From NCBI GenBank assembly GCA_963677395.2, contig OY781965.2, positions 310,001 to 374,000 on the forward strand: 64,000 bases of DNA, read 5' to 3'. The position numbers were made by a program, and so were the translations under genes. The notes beneath the pieces are model-generated. The model saw nothing but the letters and a program-made list of their open reading frames with translations, had not been told where the DNA came from and made no database searches. This DNA is from G963667975 sp963677395 (GTDB lineage: Bacteria; Bacteroidota; Bacteroidia; Bacteroidales; G963667975). Shown here one piece after another: positions 53,258 through 62,504 of this stretch (the stretch's first letter is position 1; the number at the start of each line of letters is the position of its first letter).

Positions 53258-55075
53258 ATGAAAAAATCGTATAGTGAACGTAAAATAACCATCATACTGA
53301 TCTTCCTGTCAGTAGGATTTATTTACCTTGCCCGTTTATTTTATTTACAGGTGATTGACAATTCCTATACACTTGAGGCTAATCGGAATACACTTCGCTA
53401 TATTACCCAATATCCTGCCCGCGGTTTGGTATATGACCGCAATGGGAAGCTGCTTGTGTATAATGAATCGGTATATGATGTGATGGTAATTCCACGTCAG
53501 GTTAAAGAGATGGATACGCTCGGATTTTGCCATCTACTGGGTATTTCCAAAGAGGATTTTGACAAAAATTTAAAAAAAGCTCGTGATTATTCTCCCTTCA
53601 CTTCATCTATTCTTGTGAAACAGATTTCAAAAGAAACCTACGGAACCCTTCAGGAGAGACTGTTTCAATATCCGGGGTTTTATGTTCAGCCGCGTACTCT
53701 TCGCAAGTATCCCAAACCCATTGCAGCACACGTACTTGGATATATTGGTGAAGTTAACGACCGGGTTATAGAGAAAGATCCTTACTACCGTCCCGGCGAT
53801 TACATTGGAATGAACGGTCTGGAAAAATATTACGAACCTATTTTGCGCGGACGTAAAGGCATGCGTATCATTATGGTAGATGTGCACAACCGTGAAAAGG
53901 GAGGGTTTCATAACGGAGCCTTCGATACAGTAGCAATCTCTGGAGAAAATCTATATAGCTCCATTGATGCCGATTTACAGGAATATGGCGAAAAACTGAT
54001 GCAGAATAAGAGAGGAAGTATTGTGGCTGTTGACCCTTCTACCGGAGAAATTCTGGCATTGATCAGCAGCCCGGGCTATGATCCCAATCTGCTAGTTGGG
54101 CGTGTTCGTGGACAGAACTACGCAAACCTGTTGAAAGATCCGAGAAAACCTCTTTTCGACCGAGCCTGTATGGCCTTGTATCCTCCAGGTTCCATCTTTA
54201 AAAGTGCTCAGGCAATGGTGGCCTTGCAGGAAGGAGTGATTACTGAAAACACAGGATTTGCCTGCGATAAATCGCTTGTTAACTGCCATAACCACCCTTC
54301 AGCAGGCGATTTAAAAAGTGCCATTAAAATGTCATGTAATCCTTATTTTTACCAGGTTTTTCGTCGCATCATCATGCAGGGAAAATCGGGTAACCGTAAT
54401 ATTGATAGTCGGTTGGGGCTTGCTGAATGGGATGAATATATGAAGAGTTTCGGACTAGGTCAGCGACTGGATATCGACCTTCCTACTGTAAAAAAAGGAT
54501 ATATTCCTACCCCTGAGTTTTATGACAAATGGTACGGTAAAGAACACTGGAACTTTTACACTATCTTTTCGCTCAGTATCGGACAAGGTGAAGTAGGAAT
54601 GATTCCTTTGCAGATGGCTAATCTTGCAGCCATTTTTGCTAACCGGGGCTATTACTATACTCCGCATCTGATTCGTGGAATTGGTCAATCAAAAATCATC
54701 CCTGGTATTTTCAAGGAAAAACACAAAACTAAAATTAACGATAAGTATTTCAAGGTGATTGCAGACGCGATGTACGAAGTGGTGAATGAACCGGGAGGAA
54801 CTGCCCGCATGGCTCGTATCGACAGCGTTATTGTATGTGGAAAAACCGGAACCGTTCAAAATCCGCATGGTGAAGACCACTCTACTTTTATCGCATTTGC
54901 ACCAATGCAGAATCCCAAAATCGCTATTTCCGTTTACGTGGAAAATGCTGGTTGGGGTGGTATATGGGCAGCTCCTATCGCCAGTTTGATGATTGAAAAA
55001 TATCTCAAACGCGATGTAAAACGCAAACCGCTTGAAGAACGAATGATTAACGCAAACCTCCTGTACCTGAAGTGA
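53258..55075 (+). CDS. mrdA: Penicillin-binding protein 2 (MrdA)
   Basis: 605 residues. One N-terminal membrane helix (about 10-30), a dimerisation/pedestal domain (Y-P-A-R-G-L-V-Y-D-R-N-G-K-L-L) and a transpeptidase domain with S312-I-F-K as S-x-x-K, S-C-N as S-x-N and K-T-G near residue 529 (C-G-K-T-G-T-V-Q-N-P). It crosslinks lateral-wall peptidoglycan in the elongasome with RodA. rodA overlaps its stop by 4 bases. In most relatives mreB, mreC and mreD precede it; here they do not. Confidence 0.95.
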   Translation: MKKSYSERKITIILIFLSVGFIYLARLFYLQVIDNSYTLEANRNTLRYITQYPARGLVYDRNGKLLVYNESVYDVMVIPRQVKEMDTLGFCHLLGISKEDFDKNLKKARDYSPFTSSILVKQISKETYGTLQERLFQYPGFYVQPRTLRKYPKPIAAHVLGYIGEVNDRVIEKDPYYRPGDYIGMNGLEKYYEPILRGRKGMRIIMVDVHNREKGGFHNGAFDTVAISGENLYSSIDADLQEYGEKLMQNKRGSIVAVDPSTGEILALISSPGYDPNLLVGRVRGQNYANLLKDPRKPLFDRACMALYPPGSIFKSAQAMVALQEGVITENTGFACDKSLVNCHNHPSAGDLKSAIKMSCNPYFYQVFRRIIMQGKSGNRNIDSRLGLAEWDEYMKSFGLGQRLDIDLPTVKKGYIPTPEFYDKWYGKEHWNFYTIFSLSIGQGEVGMIPLQMANLAAIFANRGYYYTPHLIRGIGQSKIIPGIFKEKHKTKINDKYFKVIADAMYEVVNEPGGTARMARIDSVIVCGKTGTVQNPHGEDHSTFIAFAPMQNPKIAISVYVENAGWGGIWAAPIASLMIEKYLKRDVKRKPLEERMINANLLYLK

Positions 55076-56331
55076 GAAACGAAACCAACATATTCCGGAA
55101 CATCGACTGGTGGATCATTGGCATTTATATGGCATTGGTTTTTATCGGCTGGTTGAATATTTATGCCGCGGTATATGACGAACAACACCAAAGCATTTTC
55201 GACTTCAGTCAAAGCTATGGAAAGCAACTTATATGGATTATTACCGGATTTGCGATAGGACTTTTTATTTTATTGATCGACTCCAAGTTCTTTTCTCAAT
55301 TTGCGTACGGTATTTACGGCATTTCTATCTTACTTCTGATTGCCGTTTTGATTGCCGGACAAGAAGTTTCGGGAGCCAAAGCATGGTTTGTAATCGGAAG
55401 CTTTAAGCTACAACCATCAGAAATAACCAAGTTTGCCACGAATCTTGCAATAGCTAAATACCTGAGTTCCATTGATATTGACATGCGTAAGATAAGCACA
55501 CGCATTACAGCAATTTTTATTTTTTTGATCCCGACAGCCATCATTCTTTTACAGAACGATACTGGTTCGGCAATGGTTTACGCAGCATTTGTATTTGTGA
55601 TGTATCGCGAAGGACTGTCTGGAAACATCTTGATTCTTGGACTAATCGCAATGGTATTGTTTGTACTTGCATTGTTGATAAATCAGTTTGTACTGATCGG
55701 AATTGCCGCCGGAATTTTAGCCATCCTTTTCTTTTTCATGCGCCGCAATACCCGTAATATCATTACACTGATTTCTATTTTAGCAGCTATTTCTGCTTTT
55801 ACCCTTACTGTTGATTATCTTTTCGATAATGTTCTCGAAGATCATCAACGTTCGCGTATCAATGTGTTGCTGGGAAAAGAACTTGATCTGAAGGGAGCTG
55901 GTTATAACGTAAACCAGTCAAAAATTGCAATCGGATCCGGCGGATTTATCGGCAAAGGGTTTTTACAAGGTACTCAAACTAAATACAACTTTGTTCCGGA
56001 GCAAAGTACCGACTTCATTTTTTGCACTGTTGGTGAAGAATGGGGATTTATCGGCACATCAATTGTAGTCGGACTTTTCCTCTTTTTACTGATCAGAATT
56101 ATAATCCTTGCCGAACGGCAACGATCTCGCTTTGCACGAATTTATGGTTATGGAGTAGCGTTAATTTTATTTTTGCATTTCCTGATTAATATTGGAATGA
56201 CTATTGGATTACTTCCTGTTATCGGAATTCCGTTACCATTTATCAGTTATGGAGGCTCGTCTCTCTGGTCCTTTACTGTTCTGCTCTTTATCTTTATCAA
56301 GCAAGATTCGAATAGATTAAATCTGATTTAA
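55072..56331 (+). CDS. rodA: Rod shape-determining glycosyltransferase RodA
   Basis: 419 residues, GTG start overlapping the mrdA stop (GTGA). About ten membrane helices. SEDS-family motifs: G-A-K-A-W-F-V-I-G near residue 100, Q-P-S-E-I-T-K, a large extracellular loop with E-D-H-Q-R-S-R-I and the catalytic-region Asp, Q-S-K-I-A-I-G-S-G-G, F-V-P-E-Q-S-T-D-F-I-F, and I-P-L-P-F-I-S-Y-G-G. RodA polymerises glycan strands together with PBP2. Confidence 0.96.
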   Translation: MRNETNIFRNIDWWIIGIYMALVFIGWLNIYAAVYDEQHQSIFDFSQSYGKQLIWIITGFAIGLFILLIDSKFFSQFAYGIYGISILLLIAVLIAGQEVSGAKAWFVIGSFKLQPSEITKFATNLAIAKYLSSIDIDMRKISTRITAIFIFLIPTAIILLQNDTGSAMVYAAFVFVMYREGLSGNILILGLIAMVLFVLALLINQFVLIGIAAGILAILFFFMRRNTRNIITLISILAAISAFTLTVDYLFDNVLEDHQRSRINVLLGKELDLKGAGYNVNQSKIAIGSGGFIGKGFLQGTQTKYNFVPEQSTDFIFCTVGEEWGFIGTSIVVGLFLFLLIRIIILAERQRSRFARIYGYGVALILFLHFLINIGMTIGLLPVIGIPLPFISYGGSSLWSFTVLLFIFIKQDSNRLNLI

Positions 56332-56692
56332 CCTGTTGATCTGTTATTTTGTATTAATTCATAAACTCATAAGAAAATCTAAGACAAGACTTCGCATAAT
56401 ATTCATTATTTTCTCTACTGAACGGTAAATAAACTTGCATTGAACAATTTCAGGACTTGCTACAAAGCATAAAATGTTTGTTTCGCGCTAAAAGCACTAT
56501 GTTAAATATTAAAAACACTCAATAAATATTGTTAAAAACCATTCTTTTTACGATTTGTTAATCCAAACTTAATATATTTGTACTTCTCTAAAATATACCT
56601 TTGTAAAAATGTTTAAACACAATCTTTTACAGGCAAAATACACATACCAAATAAAGCTGAAAAAATAATCAGATAACAAATTTTTAAAACAT
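56332..56692. other. Leader region of the large T9SS protein gene
   Basis: 361 AT-rich bases without a gene. Two -7-like boxes, TAtaTTTG (56573-56580) and TAccTTTG (56596-56603), precede the 1121-residue protein gene; the closer one predicts an 80- to 90-base leader. No clear rodA terminator is seen. Confidence 0.5.
56596..56603 (+). promoter_or_regulatory. -7 box for the large T9SS protein gene
   Basis: TAccTTTG, 89 bases before the ATG; a second TAtaTTTG lies at 56573-56580 and could be an alternative. Confidence 0.5.
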
Positions 56693-59600
56693 ATGAAAAC
56701 AAACATTTACGCATGTAAGCCTAAATTTTGGGCGGGGATTAGCATCCTCTTATTTTTTGTTTTGCTTTTCTCGGGAGGGAAGAGTTGGGGGGCTACAATT
56801 CATTCAAATGATTGTGCTACTGCAACCTCAAATTGGACGTTCACTAATGGAGGAACTAGTGTTGCAATCCAACAATCTGGATACTGGCTATTAGATGATG
56901 TTGGTGATTTTATTATCTCACAATCATTTGATGTTTCCTCATATACTAATCTCACATTGGCATTTCAGGTTGCAACGTATGGTTCCGGAACAAATCATTC
57001 ATGCAAGGTAGAATTTTCTACAGATAATGGTTCAACGTGGAATGCAACTACTTTTACTTCTGCAACACCAACTTCATCTACCTTCGTTACAGCTGGAACA
57101 TGGAATATTGGAACTATTAGTTCAACTCAATTTAAACTAAGATGGTCTTCTCCCAGTGGTGGAAGCAAAGGTGTAAGAGTTGACAATATTTCTTTACAAG
57201 GAACATCATCTGGACCTTCTGTTACTGTTGGTACAATTACAGCCTTTAGCAATCAAACCGTAAACACAACCTCTTCAGAAAAAAGCTACACAGTTTCCGG
57301 AGTTAATTTAACCGATAATATTTCAATCATACCTCCTACTGGTTTTGAAATCTCTACAACCTCAGGTGTTAGTTTTGTTGCTACAAATCCAATAACCCTT
57401 AATCAATCCGGGGGTACTGTTGCTTCAACAACTATTTATGTACGATTTAAACCCACTGCTGTTCAGGCTTATTCAGGCAACATTACTCACACCACAACAG
57501 GTGGAAATAACCCTAATGTTGCAGTAAGCGGGACTGGTATAGCTCCTGCAAATCCAGCAACATTTACAGCAACAACAAGCTCTTCAACACAAATAAATCT
57601 AGCATCTACGGCTAATTCGAACGGAAATGATATTGTAGTTATTTTTAATAGCACAGGAACATTTACAACACCAACCAATGGAGTTGCTGCTGGCAATATC
57701 GGAGATGCTTTTGTAGGTGGTACTATTCTCTATAAAGGAAGTCCTGCCTCATTAACTAATCACACAGGATTAACTCCAAGTACAGCATATTATTATAAAG
57801 CATTTTCTTATGATGCTTCTAATTTTTATTCGTCAGGTTTTGCTGCAAATGCTACAACGAATGGTATTGATGCTCCCATTGCAACTGCAGCGGATAATGT
57901 AACAAGCAATAGCTTTACAGCAAATTGGGGGACAGTAGCCGGAGCTAGCAGTTATAGATTAGACGTTTCTTCTGTATCAGACTTTGGGTTAACTATTAAT
58001 GTAAGTGAGAATTTTACGAATTGTATCGCAGGATCTCATGCAACTCCAGACGGAACTAATATTTCAAGCAATTTAGATACTTATTTGCAAAGCTTAGGAT
58101 GGACTGGCACATCCATATATCAGGCTGGTGGTGAAATTAAACTTGGAGCCTCAAGTACAAAAGGCTCAATAACTACAAAAACCATTGATTTATCTGCAAA
58201 TTCAGGTAATGCCACATTGACTTTTGACTTAGCAAAATATGGTTCAGATGCTACAGTTGTACAAGTATTTCATGCTACAGATGGTACAACATTTAATCAG
58301 GTAAATACCGATATTACCGCTCCTGCTACAATGACAACACAAACCATAAGTATTACGGGTGGAACTGCTAATTCTAAAATAATGATTGCTGCAAAAAATG
58401 CTTCAAGCAATCGATTTTATCTGGACAATATCAACATTAAACAAGAAAATGCTACTGCTATTTTAAGTGGATATAATGACCTTACTGTAAATGGAACAAG
58501 TCAATCTGTGTCAGGGTTAACCCCAAATACAAATTATTATTACCGTGTTAGAGCGTATGGTGCTTCTGGTGCAAGTATCAATTCAAATGCTATTTCGGTT
58601 AATACACTTGCTTCAGCCACATCTCAATTTACAGGAGCAACTTCTAACAATTGGGAAATTGCTTCAAATTGGGATAATGGAGTTCCAGGATCAACGACGA
58701 ATGTAACCATACCGGGAAGCATAAGTAATTATCCAACGATAACAAGTACGGCGACCATAGCCAGTTTAACCTTGGAAAGCGGGTCATCCATCATTGGAGA
58801 AGAAAACCTGACAATCACGGGAACCACAACATATAAGAAAGACATAGATGCAAGCAAATGGCATCTGATTTCTACGCCGGTATCTACCGGAGTAACTGCA
58901 GCAAACTTCCAGCCAACAACGGGTAACGGATGGCTCAGAAACTATACAGATGGCACAGGCTGGGGTGGATATATAAATGTAACTACCACACCGATAGCAG
59001 TAGGCAAAGGATATGCACTCTATCTGGAACAACCCAAATCAGTAGTATTAACCGGAGCATTGAACAATGGGAATTACAATTTACCATTAGCTTATGGAAC
59101 CAATGGCTGGAATATGTTAGGAAATCCTTATGCATCAGGAGTTGATTTTGCTCTTGCAACCAAAACCAATGTATCAAACAATACAATGTACTTGTGGGAT
59201 CAAGCATTTGCAGTTGCGAATGCAGGCGGATATGTGAGCTACAATACCAATTCGAGCGTAGGAAATGCACCGGGAGTAACCAGTGTAATACCAGCCTTCC
59301 AGGGATTCTTTGTAGAAGCTACAGCAGCAGGTTCGGTACAGTTTGCTAATTCAAACCGTACTCATAATGCACCTGCATTCTACAAGAGCGGAAGTAGTAC
59401 CGAAATCATCACCCGCATGAAAGTAAACAATGCACAAGGTTACACCGATTACTTTGTAGTATGCCAAAACCCATCAGCAGGCAACGGATACGAAAGCTAT
59501 GACTCGAAGAAATTCCTGGCAGGCACCGAACGTCCTGAAATGTTTGCATATGCAACCACAGGTGAAAAACTGACAATTGATGCAATAGAAACCGTACCAC

Positions 59601-60058
59601 AAATCATACCGATGAGTGTAATTGTACCACAGGCTGGTCAATTAACCTTCACCGCTTTCGAATTTGATAACAGTACAGTAAGCATTAAATTGGAAGATAA
59701 CCAGACAGGATCATTCATTGATCTAAGAACACAGCCAAGTTATAGCTTCAGTGCAATTCAGGGCGAAAACAACAATCGTTTCTTCCTGCATATAGGCAAT
59801 ACAACCGGAATTGAAGAAAATAACAATAACGGCTTTACCAGTATCACCGCCAACGACAAACAGATTGTAGTAACCCCATTTGGAGGAGAAAAGATCAATC
59901 GTATTGACGTGGTAGATGCAACCGGAAAACTTTTAAGCAGTGTTAAAGCCAATGGTAACGAAAAAGTAACCCTTTCGGCTAACTTTGCAACCGGAGTTTA
60001 CATGGTTCGCGTTTATGGCCAAGGAAAAGTGATGACTGGAAAAGTAACAATTTGGTAA
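56693..60058 (+). CDS. Large T9SS-exported multidomain surface protein
   Basis: 1121 residues. Signal peptide about 1-33 (cut near S-W-G-A). Residues 35-175 form a jellyroll-like choice-of-anchor domain (F-S-T-D-N-G-S-T-W). About 180-285 hold an Ig-like repeat (G-F-E-I-S-T-T-S-G-V-S-F). Then two fibronectin type III-like modules (T-S-N-S-F-T-A-N-W; P-N-T-N-Y-Y-Y-R-V-R-A-Y) flank another jellyroll (about 440-585). From 650 on there is a conserved autoassociative-type region (N-W-E-I-A-S-N-W-D-N-G-V-P), and the last 80 residues are a type A T9SS domain (G-V-Y-M-V-R-V, G-K-V-T-I-W). No catalytic motif is evident. It is followed 20 bases later by the PID-CTERM protein. Codon choice changes near base 58650. 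Confidence 0.82.
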   Translation: MKTNIYACKPKFWAGISILLFFVLLFSGGKSWGATIHSNDCATATSNWTFTNGGTSVAIQQSGYWLLDDVGDFIISQSFDVSSYTNLTLAFQVATYGSGTNHSCKVEFSTDNGSTWNATTFTSATPTSSTFVTAGTWNIGTISSTQFKLRWSSPSGGSKGVRVDNISLQGTSSGPSVTVGTITAFSNQTVNTTSSEKSYTVSGVNLTDNISIIPPTGFEISTTSGVSFVATNPITLNQSGGTVASTTIYVRFKPTAVQAYSGNITHTTTGGNNPNVAVSGTGIAPANPATFTATTSSSTQINLASTANSNGNDIVVIFNSTGTFTTPTNGVAAGNIGDAFVGGTILYKGSPASLTNHTGLTPSTAYYYKAFSYDASNFYSSGFAANATTNGIDAPIATAADNVTSNSFTANWGTVAGASSYRLDVSSVSDFGLTINVSENFTNCIAGSHATPDGTNISSNLDTYLQSLGWTGTSIYQAGGEIKLGASSTKGSITTKTIDLSANSGNATLTFDLAKYGSDATVVQVFHATDGTTFNQVNTDITAPATMTTQTISITGGTANSKIMIAAKNASSNRFYLDNINIKQENATAILSGYNDLTVNGTSQSVSGLTPNTNYYYRVRAYGASGASINSNAISVNTLASATSQFTGATSNNWEIASNWDNGVPGSTTNVTIPGSISNYPTITSTATIASLTLESGSSIIGEENLTITGTTTYKKDIDASKWHLISTPVSTGVTAANFQPTTGNGWLRNYTDGTGWGGYINVTTTPIAVGKGYALYLEQPKSVVLTGALNNGNYNLPLAYGTNGWNMLGNPYASGVDFALATKTNVSNNTMYLWDQAFAVANAGGYVSYNTNSSVGNAPGVTSVIPAFQGFFVEATAAGSVQFANSNRTHNAPAFYKSGSSTEIITRMKVNNAQGYTDYFVVCQNPSAGNGYESYDSKKFLAGTERPEMFAYATTGEKLTIDAIETVPQIIPMSVIVPQAGQLTFTAFEFDNSTVSIKLEDNQTGSFIDLRTQPSYSFSAIQGENNNRFFLHIGNTTGIEENNNNGFTSITANDKQIVVTPFGGEKINRIDVVDATGKLLSSVKANGNEKVTLSANFATGVYMVRVYGQGKVMTGKVTIW

Positions 60059-60078
60059 ACAATTAAAAAAGATACGAT

Positions 60079-60315
60079 ATGAAAAAGATGATGAAAATTG
60101 CGATAGTAGCTTTTGTAATGCTGGTAAGCAGTACCGGAGTAGCGTTGGCAGATGGCCCCGGGGGTCCCGGCAGTGGTCCTGGCGGAACAGGAACACCAAC
60201 AGGCGCTCCTCCTATTGGTGGTGGTGCACCAATAGATGGTGGCTTAAGCATTTTGCTTGCTCTGGGTGCTTTCTATAGCGCAAAAACCGTGTATGGCAAA
60301 TTTAAAAAAGCTTAA
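60079..60315 (+). CDS. PID-CTERM small secreted protein
   Basis: 78 residues. Signal peptide 1-24 (cut near A-L-A-D), then a Gly/Pro/Thr-rich linker (G-P-G-G-P-G-S-G-P-G-G). The C-terminus has the PID-CTERM signature: P-I-D-G-G-L-S-I-L-L-A-L-G, a hydrophobic helix and a basic end (K-F-K-K-A). PID-CTERM is a proposed protein-sorting signal of Bacteroidota, analogous to PEP-CTERM; its processing enzyme is not in this window. It lies 20 bases after the large T9SS protein gene, so the two are probably co-expressed. A terminator follows at 60349-60384. Confidence 0.82.
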   Translation: MKKMMKIAIVAFVMLVSSTGVALADGPGGPGSGPGGTGTPTGAPPIGGGAPIDGGLSILLALGAFYSAKTVYGKFKKA

Positions 60316-60348
60316 TTTCACTCTTTAAAAAGAGAAAAGTCTCTCAAT

Positions 60349-60384
60349 AATAAAAGGTCACTTCAAAAAAAGTGGCCTTTTATT
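60349..60384 (+). terminator. Terminator of the PID-CTERM gene
   Basis: A 14-bp stem (60349-60362 with 60371-60384, one G-T pair) around an A-rich loop, ending in CCTTTTATT. Confidence 0.72.
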
Positions 60385-60414
60385 GTGAAATATAGATATA
60401 TTGAACTATATTTG
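60383..60414 (+). promoter_or_regulatory. Promoter of the repeat membrane protein gene
   Basis: TTG at 60383-60385, a 21-base spacer, TAtaTTTG at 60407-60414. It lies inside the longest reading frame, so the start is at 60442 or 60448. Confidence 0.68.
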
Positions 60415-60441
60415 CATTTACCTACAAAATACTTTACAGGT

Positions 60442-60900
60442 ATGGGAATGACCAGATTTATGCTGAAAGAGCTTTTAACTTCTAATCTGCCAAAAATTGG
60501 AAAGAAGCATAAAGGCAAAAAACATCGTTATTCATATTATGACGATGATAATAAAAAATCAAATATACTCACAATTAACCTTCCAGATTTTTCAAAGAAA
60601 AAAGGCAAAAAACATCATTACTCTTATTACGATGACGATAATAAGAAGACTACCATCTTTAATGTTGAATATACCCATAAAAATGCTCTTCTTTTTTTAA
60701 ATAGAGGATTAGCAACCATTATATGGGTTTATACGTTATACTATATAGGTGTTCAGCTAATATGGGAACCGAATTTACCCGGTCACTGGTATGGTCGTGG
60801 TGATCTTAAAGAAGCAATTTTCTCTGCTGCTTCACTCTTTCTCGGATTTATGTTTTTTATGACGGCTACCCTTATTGATTTAAAGATGAAGAATAAATAA
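60442..60900 (+). CDS. Unknown membrane protein with duplicated Lys/His/Tyr/Asp motif
   Basis: 152 residues from ATG 60442 (60448 also possible; the frame is open to 60385 but includes the promoter). The N-terminal half holds a near-perfect duplication: G-K-K-H-R-Y-S-Y-Y-D-D-D-N-K-K-S and G-K-K-H-H-Y-S-Y-Y-D-D-D-N-K-K-T, about 32 residues apart. The C-terminal half has two membrane helices (about 86-110 and 125-146) with W-E-P-N-L-P-G-H-W-Y-G-R-G-D between. I do not know the family. The repeats, rich in His and Asp, could bind metal or a polyanion (guess). It follows the PID-CTERM gene, and its 3' end overlaps lpxH, convergent, by 29 bases. Confidence 0.6.
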   Translation: MGMTRFMLKELLTSNLPKIGKKHKGKKHRYSYYDDDNKKSNILTINLPDFSKKKGKKHHYSYYDDDNKKTTIFNVEYTHKNALLFLNRGLATIIWVYTLYYIGVQLIWEPNLPGHWYGRGDLKEAIFSAASLFLGFMFFMTATLIDLKMKNK

Positions 60901-61681
60901 TCATCTCCGGATACTGATAAATCTTCATCTGCACTCCGTCGAAACAACCATAGGAAAACAGCCGTACCCAATCTCCCAGATTTGTATAGGTTGTTTTTTC
61001 ATTTAAGGGGATTTCCAGTGCCATATGCCGATGTCCAAACACAAAGAAATCAATTTCAGGATATTGAAGAAGCATTTCTTTTGCGAAAACAATCTGCCAT
61101 TCACCACTCTCACCTAAATACAATAAATCTGAATTACTATTTGCAATACGGCTTCGATGTGAAAAATATTCGGCAATCCCTACTCCCCATCGAGGGTGCA
61201 TACAAGCATAGAGCCATCGGGAAACAGGGCTGGCAAATACTTTCTTCATGAACTTATATCCTTTATCTCCGGGACCTAATCCATCCCCATGACCAACATA
61301 AGCAACTTTGTTGTTGATTTGCCAAAATTCCGGACTCTTATGAATCTGCATGTTAAATTCATGAGTAAAATAGTCCTTTGCCCACATATCATGATTTCCA
61401 TAAAAGAAGTGCATTTCAACCCCTAAATCAGACAATTCAGCAAGTTTGCCAAATAAACGTGAGTAGCCCTTGGGGATAACTTTGCTATAATCGAACCAAA
61501 AATCAAAAATATCTCCCAAAAAACAAATAGTATGAGCCTCCGATTGAACTTTTGTCAACCAATGGATCAACAACTTTTCGCGTTCCAGACTTTTCTGTGC
61601 ATTTGGAGCACCTAAATGACTATCAGAAACAAAGAAAACTTTTTTATTGTGAGGGAGATTAATGTGATGGTTAATGTGCAT
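60872..61681 (-). CDS. lpxH: UDP-2,3-diacylglucosamine diphosphatase LpxH
   Basis: 269 residues from ATG 61681 (ATG 61702 adds seven residues). Calcineurin-like phosphoesterase motifs: F-V-S-D-S-H-L-G near the N-terminus, C-F-L-G-D-I-F-D-F-W, F-Y-G-N-H-D-M-W, G-H-G-D-G-L and F-V-F-G-H-R-H. It splits UDP-diacylglucosamine to lipid X in lipid A synthesis, at the inner membrane. Its start overlaps the upstream DUF4369 gene by 11 bases, and its end overlaps the convergent repeat-protein gene by 29 bases. Confidence 0.94.
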   Translation of the reverse strand: MHINHHINLPHNKKVFFVSDSHLGAPNAQKSLEREKLLIHWLTKVQSEAHTICFLGDIFDFWFDYSKVIPKGYSRLFGKLAELSDLGVEMHFFYGNHDMWAKDYFTHEFNMQIHKSPEFWQINNKVAYVGHGDGLGPGDKGYKFMKKVFASPVSRWLYACMHPRWGVGIAEYFSHRSRIANSNSDLLYLGESGEWQIVFAKEMLLQYPEIDFFVFGHRHMALEIPLNEKTTYTNLGDWVRLFSYGCFDGVQMKIYQYPEMIIYSSSLNQ

Positions 61682-62435
61682 TTTCGGGAGTGTTTTGTTC
61701 AAGTTCCTGTAATTGCTTTAGTTTTTCAAAACGGTTAAGTATTGATTTAAATTTTATAACGTGAGTATTTTGAGGCATCACTTTTATAAGACTATCTCCA
61801 ATAGAGTGGAAAAGTTCTGTTTCGTCCTCTATACGAAATAAGGGAAGGTTCCCGATTGTTTGATAAAGGCCAAGCATTCCTGACAAATCAGAAGCATGAG
61901 CGTTGATAAACATAATTTGTTTCTCCCTTTGTTTTAACCACTCTGAATTGAATTGCTTATCCAGTTGTTTTTTAATTTTCAGATTATCCGGAAGATATTT
62001 TTGCTTTTCCCATGTTTCTCCTAAAGAATCAACGAACAAAGCGGCTGTTTTTAGTCGTTTTTGCATTTTTAGAAAATCTTCAGATTCTGTTGATCCTGTA
62101 ACGCTTGCATTTAATAATAAATCAGGAAGTTTCGTAGTTATTTTGATGGTTTCGGTACTATCCGGAAACAATGTAATTACATGATCATTTACCTTAATGA
62201 GTAAAATGGATTTTTGCTTTAATCCGGGGAAAAATTTAAACACCCCATCCTTTTTCAGGATTACAGAATCAAGAGAAACAACCATTTCGGGTGTTAATTC
62301 CTGAAGAACTATTTTTTGTCCTGCCGCATTTTCAATAACTCCCTGTATGGTTAATTGTTGGGGATTCTTCTTCTGGTTAAATATGCACGATTGAAAGAGT
62401 AAGCCCAACACTAAAACAAATATATATTTTTTCAT
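61671..62435 (-). CDS. DUF4369 lipoprotein without thioredoxin domain
   Basis: 254 residues from ATG 62435 (the ATG at 62456 lies in the promoter box). Lipobox F-Q-S-C at about residue 17. Residues about 28-125 match DUF4369 (L-T-I-Q-G-V-I-E-N-A-A-G-Q-K-I-V-L, D-S-V-I-L-K-K-D-G-V-F-K-F). The remainder is helical (K-T-A-A-L-F-V-D-S-L, F-I-N-A-H-A-S-D-L-S-G-M-L-G). In many relatives this N-terminal region precedes a TlpA thioredoxin domain; that domain is missing and no C-x-x-C occurs. It is co-transcribed with lpxH. Confidence 0.8.
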   Translation of the reverse strand: MKKYIFVLVLGLLFQSCIFNQKKNPQQLTIQGVIENAAGQKIVLQELTPEMVVSLDSVILKKDGVFKFFPGLKQKSILLIKVNDHVITLFPDSTETIKITTKLPDLLLNASVTGSTESEDFLKMQKRLKTAALFVDSLGETWEKQKYLPDNLKIKKQLDKQFNSEWLKQREKQIMFINAHASDLSGMLGLYQTIGNLPLFRIEDETELFHSIGDSLIKVMPQNTHVIKFKSILNRFEKLKQLQELEQNTPENAH

Positions 62436-62453
62436 CACCATCTGTTTTTTTAG

Positions 62454-62461
62454 CAAAATTA
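62454..62461 (-). promoter_or_regulatory. -7 box for the DUF4369-lpxH operon
   Basis: Minus-strand TAatTTTG overlapping the ATG at 62456, which therefore cannot be the start. Confidence 0.6.
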
Positions 62462-62504
62462 AGTCATATTTCTGTTAGAGGTACATTTTTATCCACAAAA
62501 CAAA

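Noticed and set aside
57240..57530. Ig-like block of the large T9SS protein as a possible tandem repeat array
   Set aside because: Only one clear copy; the similarity to the later modules is at fold level, not as a sequence repeat.
60385..60441. N-terminal extension of the repeat membrane protein
   Set aside because: It contains a full -33/-7 promoter and the 3' arm of a terminator.
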